From: Mantis religiosa
Taxonomy: Eukaryota; Arthropoda; Insecta; Mantodea; Mantidae
Reading direction: 5' to 3'
DNA: 64,000 nt
Assembly (NCBI GenBank): GCA_030765055.1
Contig: CM060953.1
Location: 102,386,963-102,450,962, forward strand
Part shown: in pieces, positions 20,931-30,093 of the stretch
Layout: each line of letters begins with the position of its first letter
Numbering within the stretch: position 1 is the first letter of the stretch
Notes under the pieces: generated by a model
What the model was told of the DNA's origin: nothing
The model's input: the letters and a program-made list of their open reading frames with translations, nothing else
Databases searched by the model: none
Translations under genes and position numbers: made by a program

Positions 20931-21118
20931 CAGGCTTACTTAAACTGATCTGCTCTCCTGTAATATAAAAGGAGGGTTGTGAAAACAATCAGTGGTGTAC
21001 GTTACTTTAAAGCTAAGGGCATAAGGGTAATAAAACACATTCTTTCTGCAAGGAATTATAATTGGATTCCTTTTGTATTTGGCAGAATGAAAAGACATTC
21101 TTTTAATAAAATTTTGAG

Positions 21119-21320
21119 TTGAACTAGTGCTCAATACTCCATTTATTGCTAGTATTTACCTGGAACACATTTTGACTCAACAGCTGATGACGTTAGGAAG
21201 GTCCTAATGAAACATGCTCTAGGTAAATACTAGCAAATGGAGCATTGAGTACTAGTTTGACTCAAAATTATTTTGTGCTTCGTTGTATCATAGACCTTAC
21301 TCATTGGAAGAGTCTTTTGT
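21119..21320. mobile_element. PLE pseudo-LTR in inverted arrangement
   Basis: AGTGCTCAATACTCCATTTATTGCTAGTATTTACC (21125-21160 region) is the approximate reverse complement of 21221-21258. The right side then follows the 3' end of PLE copy 2 (1935-2028) to CATTGGAAG at 21300-21308. There is no coding sequence. The arms meet at the hammerhead-like core. Confidence 0.7.
21182..21220 (+). ncRNA. Hammerhead-like motif at the PLE inverted junction
   Basis: CTGATGA (21184-21190), extra C (21191), stem II GTTAGGA (21192-21198) with TCCTAAT (21202-21208), GAAA (21209-21212), then ACATGC (21212-21217), where the base pairing the first A is C instead of T. A second, inverted 3' half of the same motif (complement at 21157-21173) lies just to the left. 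Confidence 0.5.
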
Positions 21321-21891
21321 AATGCTGAGAAACAAGGAAAGTATAGTATTTTCAAGAATTGTTTACTTATTAATTGGAATAAACTGTAGAATCAGCTTAT
21401 TCATTAACATTTAGTTGTGACAACTGTTTACTAATAAACATCATAAGCGGTGTAATGCAATTCTATACAAGTTTGTATCAATATCAGTCAAACTAGGTGG
21501 TTCAGTCATATGACATGTTTAATTTCAAAGCAGATCAAACAAATTTTAAGAGATTTTAAAATAGATATGTGATTAATTACGGTTTCTGTAACTCAACAGT
21601 TACATTTTTTTAATAACACATGAAAATTCCTTTGATTTCCAAGATGTATTTGAAATATAGAAAAATTCTATTTGAAGAGGAATACTGTATCACTAAATGT
21701 TGCGAATTATATTTTCTTCACATTAACATTTCAACTGCTATGCCCCTGATATGAACTATGGCTTTACAAGGAGTGGAGTGAACGGACAATAGCCAAGGTC
21801 TTTTCCCACATGCACAGAAAGTGGAGTGAGATGGTGACTATGTTGTACCTCCATAACATTCAAGGTTAAAGTGATATGTGTCGTCATAAAA
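21321..21891. other. AT-rich intronic DNA, nothing recognised
   Basis: No feature that I can support. Confidence 0.4.
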
Positions 21892-22129
21892 GCCCAGCTT
21901 GGTAGCGTAGATGGCAGCATGTCTGCCTCACGTTCAAGAGATTGTGAGTTCGAATTTTGGTCAGGGTGAGTTACCTGGATAACATTTTTTCCAGGGTTTT
22001 CCTTCATCCTAAAAGACGAATGTTGGGTAATTCTAAGCTCTATGGACCCTGGGCTAATTTGAGCATCATTTCACCCATTCCATTCAGCGTCCAATATGTC
22101 AACGTTGGAGGACGTAAATTACAACAAAA
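21892..22129 (+). mobile_element. tRNA-derived SINE, family S1, copy b
   Basis: Aligns from end to end with the copy at 13046-13288. It has an A-box region TAGCGTAGATGG (21903-21914), a B-box region GAGTTCGAATT, the body GTGAGTTACCTGGATAACAT, and the 3' end GTTGGAGGACGTAAATTACA. It lies in the nicalin intron in antisense orientation to the gene. Confidence 0.8.
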
Positions 22130-22288
22130 TCATCGGACTACGTAGTCTCTACTCTTGATTATGCATGGACACTTATGTGTATATTCAGTGCAAATATAGC
22201 TTATAATGAGGAGGTATATTTAAAGTTCTACTTGCCAAGACCTATTGATAAGGAATGCAGGAAGAAAAGAGAAATATACAAAAAGTTG

Positions 22289-22973
22289 AAAGGGTAGAGC
22301 CAAACTGAAAAATTCAATGCCATAGCCGGGATTTGAACCACGGATCTTCTGGTTTCCGTCCAGCCGCTCTAACCATTTGAGCTACTATGGCCAATGTGCT
22401 GTAGCATAGTAAGTCGCCATTAAGGTAGTTGTCTCATGTGTTTATGAGAACTCCTAGAGGTTTACGGGAGAAACACGAGTCAGTTGGAGAATTTATGTCA
22501 TGTTGGCACGTTGGCCATAGTAGCTCAAATGGTTAGAGCGGCTGGACGGAAACCAGAAGATCCGTGGTTCAAATCCCGGCTATGGCATTGAATTTTTCAG
22601 TCTGGCTCTACCCTTTCATAGTGTATCCTACACACGGCTAGTGTGAAAGAACAATTAATTTCCATTAATTGTACCTAATAGTGGTCCGAACTATAAAGCC
22701 CAGGCCTTAAAGTACTTACAGCATAGTAAGTCGCCATTAAGGTAGCTGTCTCATGTGTTTATGAGAACTCCTAGTGGTTTACGGGAGAAACACGAGTCAG
22801 TTGGAGAATTTAATGTCATATTGGCACGTTGGCCATAGTAGCTCAAATGGTTAAAGCGGCTGGATGGAAACCAGAAGATCCGTGGTTCAAATCCTGGCTA
22901 TGGCATTGAATTTTTCAGTCTGGCATCATAGTGCGCCCTACACACGGCTAGTGTGAAAGAATAATTAATTTCC
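22289..22973. mobile_element. Compound S2 foldback retroposon with 13-bp TSD in a nicalin intron
   Basis: The 685-bp unit is flanked by ATACAAAAAGTTG at 22276-22288 and 22974-22986, a perfect 13-bp direct repeat. Inside are an inverted S2 (22289-22394), a 116-bp spacer, a forward S2 (22511-22618), a tail, and then a direct repeat of most of spacer plus forward S2 plus tail (22721-22973). The two facing arms match at 107 of 108 positions (22287-22394 and 22511-22618). A target-site duplication of this length points to LINE-mediated retroposition, so the foldback appears to have moved as one unit. Its right end is only 5 intron bases from the nicalin 5' splice site at 22991. Confidence 0.8.
22511..22587 (+). 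ncRNA. tRNA-like head of S2
   Basis: GCCATAG and CTATGGC form a 7-bp acceptor-like stem. Between them are a D-arm-like TAGCTCAAATGGTTAGAGC (A box), an anticodon-arm-like CTGG/CCAG hairpin with a 7-base loop, and a T-arm with GGTTCAAATCC (B box). The fold is close to a real tRNA, but there is a mismatch in the T stem, no U before the putative anticodon, and identical repeats elsewhere. I therefore call it SINE-borne and not a functional tRNA gene. Confidence 0.7.
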
Positions 22974-22991
22974 ATACAAAAAGTTGCTTAC

Positions 22992-23139
22992 CTTCAGCTG
23001 CCGAACCAGCACGGTCATCGGTTAAGAAGCTGCTTGAAATGTCATCCAGTATATTCTGCAGTTCTTGGGACCATTCAGCAAAGTAAACTGGTATTGAGAT
23101 TTCATGATTCATCATAGCTTCTTCAAGTTCCATCATTTG
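22992..23139 (-). CDS. NCLN: Nicalin internal exon (upstream of the 17264-17358 exon)
   Basis: The minus-strand exon of 148 nt starts in phase 0 after an acceptor (ATTGATAG) and ends one base into a codon at donor G|GTAAGC. It encodes 49 residues: Q-M-M-E-L-E-E-A-M-M-N-H-E-I-S-I-P-V-Y-F, then a variable acidic stretch, ending A-G-S-A-A-E. This matches the nicalin lumenal segment (M-M-x-x-E-x-x-I-P-V-Y-F ... S-A-A-E as I recall it), and the next exon continues it in phase across a 5.6-kb intron. A retroposon sits 5 nt inside the downstream intron, but the donor GTAAGC is intact. Earlier exons were not found in the remaining window. Confidence 0.88.
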
Positions 23140-24089
23140 CTATCAATTTGAAAATTTAATCTCACATTAGAAATGAAACCCGCATTATGAAGTTTATGCA
23201 TAAAAACAAGTAATAATATAAATATAACATGGGTTGCTAGCCATACATAGATGTAGAAGTTTCATGAATATATGACACTGAAATTGTATAAACATATAAT
23301 TAGAAAAAACACTGTAGAAGCATTTGACGGTGAAAGAATTCAAATGAAAATAAACAATTACGAAAATTTGATATTGCTCGGGCCCAAATGACCTTGTTGT
23401 CGACGGGCCCTAAAACACCACACACTCACTCACCCCTTGATATTGCTGCATCTAGGGTTGCAAGGAGATGGGGGTGTTACTCTCAACCCTAAACAACGGG
23501 GAGCATAGCTATGGATGGAAGGGAAAATAAGGAGTGGTGGAGCAACATGGAATTTGTTAAGAATAATACACAGAGGCAACCCAGGTTAATAAATATTATC
23601 CCAGACTCAGCTTTAAGATACAAGGCCCTTCTGGGACAGTAAAATAAATTTGTACATGGTTTAATGCATCGTACCTTAGGAGATGTGTTGACAAAGGCCT
23701 GAGCGAGCTATCTCCCGGCATGGAGTCCTGCATCAATGCTCAACGGCGCACTCACACTACAAGTCCATACAAAAAAAGCGCCCACGTGTGCTACCTTTAA
23801 TCATTTAAATACCCACCTGCCAAAAATGGCGGCTACCTGTTTTCTCAGCAGCCCTTACATCAGCTGGTTCAATCCAGCTTACTCCTGCTGATTCAGCTAT
23901 CTTATCCAATTGCCTTAATTCGTGCATTCCAGAATCACACTACCCGTGATCATTCGACTTTGGTTTGCCGGAAAAGCAGATTTGGCAGTCCAAAGTACGT
24001 ATCCTGTCCGAAATATACCAATCACTCAACACATGTAAGAAATGAAATGTTAAATCCCAATAATTTCAAATAATTCTTAAATATCGCTC
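23140..24089. other. Nicalin intron DNA with unassigned repeat-like, GC-richer patch
   Basis: 23390-23430 contains GGGCCC ... GGGCCC around TTGTTGTCGAC. 23440-24000 is GC-richer than its surroundings and looks like old repeat DNA, but I cannot name a family or find a frame. Confidence 0.35.
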
Positions 24090-24400
24090 AGCCTATATAC
24101 ATTACACAATGCATAAAAGAACACTTTGCGAAAAGCATACTAAAAAATTAGCCATTGCAAATTATTATTGGGAGAAAAACTATAAAATAAACCACACCAT
24201 ACTATTGAATGAAGTCTGTAAATGCATGGAAGATCATATGGGAGACGATCTACATTTTCAGCAAGGATATCGCAATGAATTTTGACATCCCAACCGAAGA
24301 GAACCTCAGAAAGTACATCACTCAACAGATGCTACCACAGAAAGGCAGCACAGGTAAACACAGGTTACAAACTAAATCCCAATCTGTATGTCAAAAGACA
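24090..24400 (+). mobile_element. Penelope-like element copy 10 (C-terminal end)
   Basis: K-E-H-F-A-K-S-I-L-K (24118-24147), then A-I-A-N-Y-Y-W-E-K-N-Y-K-I (24152-24190), and after a frameshift W-E-T-I-Y-I-F-S-K-D-I-A-M-N-F-D-I-P-T (24241-24296). These are the PLE blocks that follow the GIY-YIG core. The 5' part and the nuclease active site are absent. Confidence 0.7.
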
Positions 24401-24514
24401 ATAACAGTAATTGAGTCTTTAAGCATTCATTTAAGTCTGGGTATTGCATATTTTAGTGAACGTGTGAATGAGTTTTCTTCCTCATTTATTTTCATTGTCT
24501 GTTTGTACATGTAT

Positions 24515-24515
<1 letters not shown>

Positions 24516-24545
<30 letters not shown>
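24516..24545. repeat. T30 homopolymer
   Basis: Thirty consecutive T, read as poly(A) on the minus strand, next to a PLE scrap. It could be the tail of a minus-strand retroposon; none is recognisable beside it. Confidence 0.8.
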
Positions 24546-24597
24546 CCATGAGGAGAAATAAAATAGAAATAATACAAACCTTAAAAGGTTAGAATCA

Positions 24598-24696
24598 AAA
24601 GTGAAAAATTCAATATCATATCCCGAATCTGAACCACATATCTGCTCTATGCATGGCAGCTTCACCACTAGACTAATATAGCAACATGCTGATATG
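24598..24696 (-). repeat. Diverged S2 fragment
   Basis: GTGAAAAATTCAATATCATA followed by a degenerate B-box complement (TCTGAACCACATATC) and an AATATAGCAACATG end, parallel to 19345-19442 and 32955-33060. The Gypsy element inserted just beyond its end. Confidence 0.55.
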
Positions 24697-24700
24697 ATAT

Positions 24701-25093
24701 TGTGGCAACCCTGTATGGGTTGTCAGACCTGGCGCCACTGGCTGATCTTTGTTCATTGGTTGCGCTGGAGAGGGGGTTGGCTTCCTCTTCCGCAGACGAC
24801 CAGCCGCCACCAGAGAGAGAGGATGTGTTGGTAGCAACCCTCCGGAACACAAACCTCATTGAATGTAAGTTGTCTGGAATTATTAAACCTCTTTTTAGAA
24901 TGCATTTGTGAGTTTTCCTTCGCTGGACCTTCCACCTTTCACCACCATGCAGGTAAGCTAGTTATCAGTAAAATAACATGTCCACCCTACCGCGTGGTGT
25001 AACTAGTGTTTGTTGAGATGGTTTAGCTCTACCGCTACGGATTCCCCCCCAAAGCTAATAAATATTAAATCTATTCTAATGTAGGGTGTGACA
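24701..25093 (+). repeat. 5' LTR of the Gypsy element
   Basis: TGTGGCAACCC ... GGGTGTGACA, 393 bp. A strong donor-like CAGGTAAGC occurs at 24951-24957. AATAAA occurs at 25056-25063 (GCTAATAAATATTAA), the likely polyadenylation signal. The sequence appears identical to 32378-32770. Confidence 0.95.
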
Positions 25094-25548
25094 TATTGGT
25101 GGAGACGCGGGTAAGATCTCAAAATTTTTTTTCTCCTTGCTTTAGTCCGGTTTTTATGAAAAAAATTTGAATGTATACGGTGGTGAAAGATGGAGGAAAC
25201 ATGGCCGACCGCGTGGTGTTCAATTAGTTAGAAATTCTAATCTGGTCATCGTCTCGTAATCCTTTAACTTTTGGTCTGTTTTTTATTTGATTTCGTTAAT
25301 AGTAAACTTATTTCATAATATTGTGCTAAAATTTTTTTTATAACTACATGGAAATTGATAATGGACACCACGTGGTCACGTGTTGATTTTCAAGGGACGC
25401 TGTGTGAGTTTTGGCAGTAAAATTCAAAGTAAATAGTTTCTTTTTTTTGGTGTTTTTGTGAAGTATGCACTTCATTTTTGTGTTCATTCCAGTTGGTAAT
25501 TCTGCTTATTTTATTCTGGTGTCCAGTGTTACTTAAAAGTAAGTCAAA
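25094..25548 (+). other. Gypsy leader with putative primer-binding site
   Basis: The LTR is followed after three bases (TAT) by TGGTGGAGACGCGGG (25097-25111), which starts with TGG as expected for pairing with a tRNA 3' CCA. I could not assign the primer tRNA. The rest is an AT-rich leader ending just before the gag ATG. Confidence 0.5.
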
Positions 25549-26576
25549 ATGCCTAAGAAAACGCGGCAATCATCCAATGTGCCAGTTACAATGGATTCAC
25601 ATGATGTAATAGCTTCGACTTCTGCTTTAGCTAATCAAAGTGCACATGTACCTAGTAATTTAGAAGTATCCATGGCACCTAATGTTAATCAGACTCAGAC
25701 AATGCAAGTTTCTCGGCCTTTTATTGATCCACCCTGTTTTGACAGGATAGCACTGATATCTCCTTCAGAATTTTTGAGAAAATTTAACTTAGTTTCTACA
25801 GCAAATGGTTGGTCAGATGTACAAAAGTTGAAGTTTTTCCCATGTTACTTGCGAGACACAGCAGCACTGTGGTACCGAACTTTTTGCCATAGACACCCTG
25901 AGCATGATTGGCATTTTCTAACTCAACAGTTTTGGCAGCTTTTCAAATGTCCAATCAAGATGAATTGTTGGAAATTAAACTTAGGCAGAGGGTACAATTA
26001 GAAAATGAACCTGTATTAGATTACATTTATGATGTATTATCCTTGTGTGACCAAGTTAACGCTGCAATGACACAAATGGAGCAGGTAAAAAACTTAGTGA
26101 AAGGATTGAAACCTCAGTATGTGCAAGCTTTGCTCCCATTGAATCCACAAACAGTTGAGGAGGTTTTACAAATTATTAAAAGCGTTGATAAAGCTAATTT
26201 TTATGTGCAACATAGACAACATTTAGTACAAGCACAAACATCAACTTACACTTCTCCACCTGTGTCATCTGCACCTGTTTTATCACGGTTTGAAAGTGTA
26301 AATCACTCTGAACCAGTTATTAATGTTGTTTCCACATTGAGTGAACAGGTCACTAAACTTGCTACCCAAATGCAACAGCTTCAGTCTCAATTCACTGCTG
26401 CTGCATCTACTGTGCAGCCACCTCCACTTAAGCCTCCAAGACATCATGAAAAGAGACAGCAGGCACCTATTGTGTGTTACAATTGCAACAAGCGTGGTCA
26501 TATGGCACGTAATTGCTGGACTTCACCATCTGCTTCAAAAAACTCGAGAGGCCCAGCCTCCAACGACATAACCTAG
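25549..26576 (+). CDS. gag: Gypsy Gag polyprotein (one frame break)
   Basis: Structural protein that would assemble the virus-like particle and bind element RNA. The start is ATG 25549 in a good context (CAAAATGCC). The capsid-like part (residues about 50-230) includes W-Y-R-T and D-E-L-L-E-I-K-L-R-Q-R. The C-terminus has one zinc knuckle, C-Y-N-C-N-K-R-G-H-M-A-R-N-C (26475-26517), and Pro/Gln-rich linkers. The frame shifts between about 25920 and 25935, beside a run of four T; a single-base deletion there would explain it. Stop at 26574-26576. Pol overlaps the end in the -1 frame. Confidence 0.88.
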
Positions 26577-29500
26577 AGGTACCCAAAGTAAGTTCACCTG
26601 TGTCTAATGTTGTTTCTCTTCCAGGTCAAATTTTGCAAATTTTGGGGTCCATTGGGGAGTCAAAACTTCCAATTTTGTTGGATACAGGAAGTGCAGTTAG
26701 CATTGTGAATGCAGCTCATATCAATGACATTTCTAAAATGAAACCTGTCGAGATTTTGCTTAAAACAGCTGGTAACAAGTTATTAGATGCGCCTTATCAA
26801 ACAAATTTGAAATTTCAAATTAATGACCTTGTTTTTCAGGAAGATGTGTTAGTGGTAAAAGACTTGGCACATAATCTCATTTTGGGTAATGACTTTCTAA
26901 CTTCACATAAAGTTACCATTGATTATTCTTGTGCAGAAGTTAAGATTCAAACTCATGAGGGAGAAATGGTACACATTCCTTTTGAAACAACATGTGGTGG
27001 TCCCTTTACAGATATTGCTGTGATTCCATTGAACGATGAGGTACAGATAGTTAATAAAGTTTCTGTTGTAAAAGATGTTAAATTGCCACCGCTTACTACT
27101 TGTTTTGTGGCAGTGCAGCCTTCAGCTGATATTACAAATGAGGTTATGTTCGAGCCTTCTACCAGTATTATGCATAAGAAGAATATTTCTATTCCACCTG
27201 TAGTTTGCAAATCTTCAAAGGACTTTGTGATACCAGTACATAATAATTCAGCTGTTCCTCAAACACTTTTTGCTAAAACTGTATTAGCTAATGCTCATGA
27301 GGTTGCATTTGTTCAAAGTAACTCAGTTTCACCTAAGGATGTTACTCCATTGAACGCTCCAAAGTTTGAATTTAATGTTAATACCAACTTAACTGAAGCT
27401 CAAAAGTCAGATCTTCATAATCTGTTGTTAAAATATGAACATGTTTTTGCCACTTCATTGCAAGATTTAGGCTCAACTAATGTAGCTGAATTTAAAATAG
27501 AGGTAAAGGATGACAAACCTATTAAGCAACGACCCTATAGGGTAGCTCATAAGCAGAAAGAGATTATTTCCCAACAAGTAGAGGAAATGAAAAATGCTGG
27601 TATTATTAGAGATTCTCAGTCACCTTGGTCATCACCTGTTGTGTTGGTAAAGAAAAAAGATGGCTCTATGCGGTTTTGTGTAGATTATCGTCAACTGAAT
27701 AAGGTTACAGTAAATTCAGCCTTTCCCTTGCCTCTTATTGATGACCTCCTTAGTTACCTTGGAGAAGCTAAATGGTTTGCTTCCTTAGATTTGTTGTCAG
27801 CATACTTTCAAATTCCTTTAGAGGAGAATAGTAAAAAGTATACCTCATTTGTTACTCATGAAGGGCAGTATGAATTTGAACGTTTGTCTTTTGGGCTTGC
27901 TAATGCACCAAGATTTTTCAGTTTTGTTGCTGAGAAATTGTTAGGAGACTTGAAATTTAAGAAAGCTTTAGCATATTTGGACGATATTGTTGTTTTTGCC
28001 AAAACTTTTGAACAATTATTAGAAAACTTAGAAGATGTTTTTCAACGTTTGGAAATGCATAATTTTAAACTGAAACCTGGGAAATGTTTCTTTGCTATGG
28101 AAAAGATAAAGTTATTGGGTTTTGAAGTATCTAAAGATGGAATTTCCCCAGATTCTGAGAAAGTTACAGTGATCAAAGAACTACCACGCCCAAAGAATGT
28201 TAGAGACGTGAGAAAAGTTTTGGGTTTGTTCAATTTCTACAGGAAATTTATTAAGAATTACTCTTACATTGCCCATCCATTGATTCAGCTGACCAAGAAA
28301 AGTCAAAGTTTTATTTGGGGCCCGGATCAGCAAACAGCATTCCAGCAGTTAAAGAACTCTCTTGTTTCTGCTCCTGTGTTGGCTCATTATAATCCTGGAG
28401 CCTATACAGAATTACACACTGATGCTAGTGGTCTAGGAATAGGATGTGTTTTACTACAGAAAGTAAATGATAATCTTAGACCTATTGCATATGCTTCTAG
28501 AACTTTGTCAAAATGTGAAAGAAATTACAGTGTACCAGAGTTAGAGCTTTTGGCAATCGTTTTTGGTTTAACACATTTCAGGACTTTTGTGTATGGCTAT
28601 AAAGTGCATGTTATTTCAGACCATCACTCCCTTTGTTATCTGAACAATTTAAAGGATTTGACAGGCCGGTTGGCTCGATGGAGTCTAAAGTTACAGGAAT
28701 TTGATTATGATATATGTTATAAATCTGGTAAGAAACATAATGACGCAGATGTTTTGTCAAGGTTCCCTGTGTTACAGCCTGAAGAGCATCAAATTGAACA
28801 ACTTGATGAGCTAATTACCTGTTTGCTATCACCGGTTGAGGTTGCTCAGAAACAAAATGATGATCCAGTTCTGACTCCAATTATTAATGCCCTTAAGGAT
28901 CCTGAATCTGCTCCTGCTAAGGTTCAACGTCAAGCTTCTACCTATATTTTGAAAAGTGATGTCTTGTACAGGAAAAATTCGAGTTCTACTGGTCCCTTGC
29001 ATTTACTAGTCATTCCTGAGGTGTTAAAGCATGAAATTTTGTCCTCATGTCATGATGATCCACTATCTGGTCATTTAGGTTTTTCTAAAACTTTTAGTAA
29101 GATTAATTCAAGATACTACTGGATAGGTATGAAAAAAGATATTGAGCATTTTGTGAAAACTTGTCCAAGTTGTCAGTCTAGGAAGGCACCTAAGAATCAA
29201 AAACCTGCTGGTCTTTTGCAGCCTATTCCAGTTAACTTTATTGGAGAACGTTGGGGAATAGATTTGTTAGGCCCTTTGCCTCGTTCTACGTCGGGTCATA
29301 AGTATATCATAGTTGCTACAGAATATGCTTCTAGGTGGGTTGAAGCTGCCCCTCTCTCTTTGGCTACCATTCCCCAGGTTACTAAGTTCATCTTACATCA
29401 GATTATTTGCAGGCATGGGGCCCCTGCCATGTTACTGTCTGATCGTGGTAGTGTCTTTCTGAGTGAAGTAACCCAGGAACTCTTGAAAGCTTTGTCAGTT

Positions 29501-29800
29501 TCCCCTCATTTTACTAGTTCATACCACCCTGCATGCAACGGCCTTACTGAACGATTTAACCAGACTTTACTAAATTGTCTTAGTCATTTTGTGGATTCAA
29601 ATCAGCGCAATTGGTCTAATGTTTTGCCATATGTGATTTTTTCATACAATTCTTCTGTTCATGAAACTACAAAATTTTCACCATTCTATTTGATATATGG
29701 TCGTGAACCTTCCTTACCAAATCAGGTGCAACTTCAGGCCACTTCAAATGATTTATTTGTTGGCAAACTTTGGAAGAGATTCAGAAAGCTCGTGAAGTAG
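26513..29800 (+). CDS. pol: Gypsy Pol polyprotein (protease, RT, RNase H, integrase)
   Basis: 1095 codons open in the -1 frame relative to gag. The aspartic protease L-L-D-T-G-S is near residue 55-60. RT has F-C-V-D-Y-R-Q-L-N-K (about 385-395) and the active site Y-L-D-D (488-491). RNase H begins at H-T-D-A-S-G (about 635). The integrase H-H-C-C finger is H-x(4)-G-H-L-G ... C-P-S-C (about 848-887), followed by the D, D, E catalytic residues: W-G-I-D (about 918), L-S-D-R-G (about 977) and the Glu in T-E-R-F-N (about 1010). All catalytic residues seen are intact. The frame breaks at about 29775, after Y-L-I-Y-G-R-E-P, and the remaining C-terminus continues in another frame. Real translation would enter by frameshifting from gag, so the first codons up to about 26535 are not used. 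Confidence 0.93.
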   Translation: MLDFTICFKKLERPSLQRHNLEVPKVSSPVSNVVSLPGQILQILGSIGESKLPILLDTGSAVSIVNAAHINDISKMKPVEILLKTAGNKLLDAPYQTNLKFQINDLVFQEDVLVVKDLAHNLILGNDFLTSHKVTIDYSCAEVKIQTHEGEMVHIPFETTCGGPFTDIAVIPLNDEVQIVNKVSVVKDVKLPPLTTCFVAVQPSADITNEVMFEPSTSIMHKKNISIPPVVCKSSKDFVIPVHNNSAVPQTLFAKTVLANAHEVAFVQSNSVSPKDVTPLNAPKFEFNVNTNLTEAQKSDLHNLLLKYEHVFATSLQDLGSTNVAEFKIEVKDDKPIKQRPYRVAHKQKEIISQQVEEMKNAGIIRDSQSPWSSPVVLVKKKDGSMRFCVDYRQLNKVTVNSAFPLPLIDDLLSYLGEAKWFASLDLLSAYFQIPLEENSKKYTSFVTHEGQYEFERLSFGLANAPRFFSFVAEKLLGDLKFKKALAYLDDIVVFAKTFEQLLENLEDVFQRLEMHNFKLKPGKCFFAMEKIKLLGFEVSKDGISPDSEKVTVIKELPRPKNVRDVRKVLGLFNFYRKFIKNYSYIAHPLIQLTKKSQSFIWGPDQQTAFQQLKNSLVSAPVLAHYNPGAYTELHTDASGLGIGCVLLQKVNDNLRPIAYASRTLSKCERNYSVPELELLAIVFGLTHFRTFVYGYKVHVISDHHSLCYLNNLKDLTGRLARWSLKLQEFDYDICYKSGKKHNDADVLSRFPVLQPEEHQIEQLDELITCLLSPVEVAQKQNDDPVLTPIINALKDPESAPAKVQRQASTYILKSDVLYRKNSSSTGPLHLLVIPEVLKHEILSSCHDDPLSGHLGFSKTFSKINSRYYWIGMKKDIEHFVKTCPSCQSRKAPKNQKPAGLLQPIPVNFIGERWGIDLLGPLPRSTSGHKYIIVATEYASRWVEAAPLSLATIPQVTKFILHQIICRHGAPAMLLSDRGSVFLSEVTQELLKALSVSPHFTSSYHPACNGLTERFNQTLLNCLSHFVDSNQRNWSNVLPYVIFSYNSSVHETTKFSPFYLIYGREPSLPNQVQLQATSNDLFVGKLWKRFRKLVK
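26537..26560 (+). promoter_or_regulatory. -1 ribosomal frameshift site at the gag-pol overlap
   Basis: The gag codons TCA-AAA-AAC place the heptamer A-AAA-AAC (26537-26543) exactly in the X-XXY-YYZ register. Pol is the -1 frame from here. After a 4-nt spacer comes a perfect GAGGC/GCCTC hairpin with a CCA loop (26548-26552 and 26556-26560). This is how Pol would be made as a minor Gag-Pol fusion. Confidence 0.75.
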
Positions 29801-30093
29801 CCATCCATAATATTAATCAGCAACAGATTAAACAGAAAGAAAGATATGATGCTAAGCATAGAGATACTCATTTTGCAGTAGGTCAGCTTGTTAAGATTTT
29901 TACTCCAATTAGGAAAAAGGGAAAATGTACCAAATTGCTTCATAGATATTTTGGGCCTTTTGAAATTGTTCGACAAATTACTCCTGTTACTTATGTGGTT
30001 CGTCGACCAAATGCTCCTAGAGTTAAGGAACAATCAGTACATGTTTCTAGGATATTCCCATATTTTGATCCTGTGGGACCATATAGACTGTAA
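29770..30093 (+). CDS. C-terminal end of Gypsy integrase (GPF domain), shifted frame
   Basis: Continues pol after a one-base frame change near 29775. A basic helix (K-Q-K-E-R-Y-D-A-K-H-R) is followed by V-G-Q-L-V-K-I and H-R-Y-F-G-P-F-E-I-V, the GPY/F module of Gypsy integrases that helps the enzyme multimerise. No chromodomain follows. The final motif V-H-V-S-R-I-F-P-Y-F-D-P is typical of the Pol C-terminus. Confidence 0.85.
   Translation: MEEIQKAREVAIHNINQQQIKQKERYDAKHRDTHFAVGQLVKIFTPIRKKGKCTKLLHRYFGPFEIVRQITPVTYVVRRPNAPRVKEQSVHVSRIFPYFDPVGPYRL

Noticed and set aside
22511..22587. Functional tRNA gene
   Set aside because: Although it folds like a tRNA, it is part of a repeated foldback with a shared tail, lacks U33 and has a T-stem mismatch.
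24668..24935. Frames of 60-69 codons repeated at 32279-32612
   Set aside because: They lie in the LTR in both copies and on both strands; no protein function.
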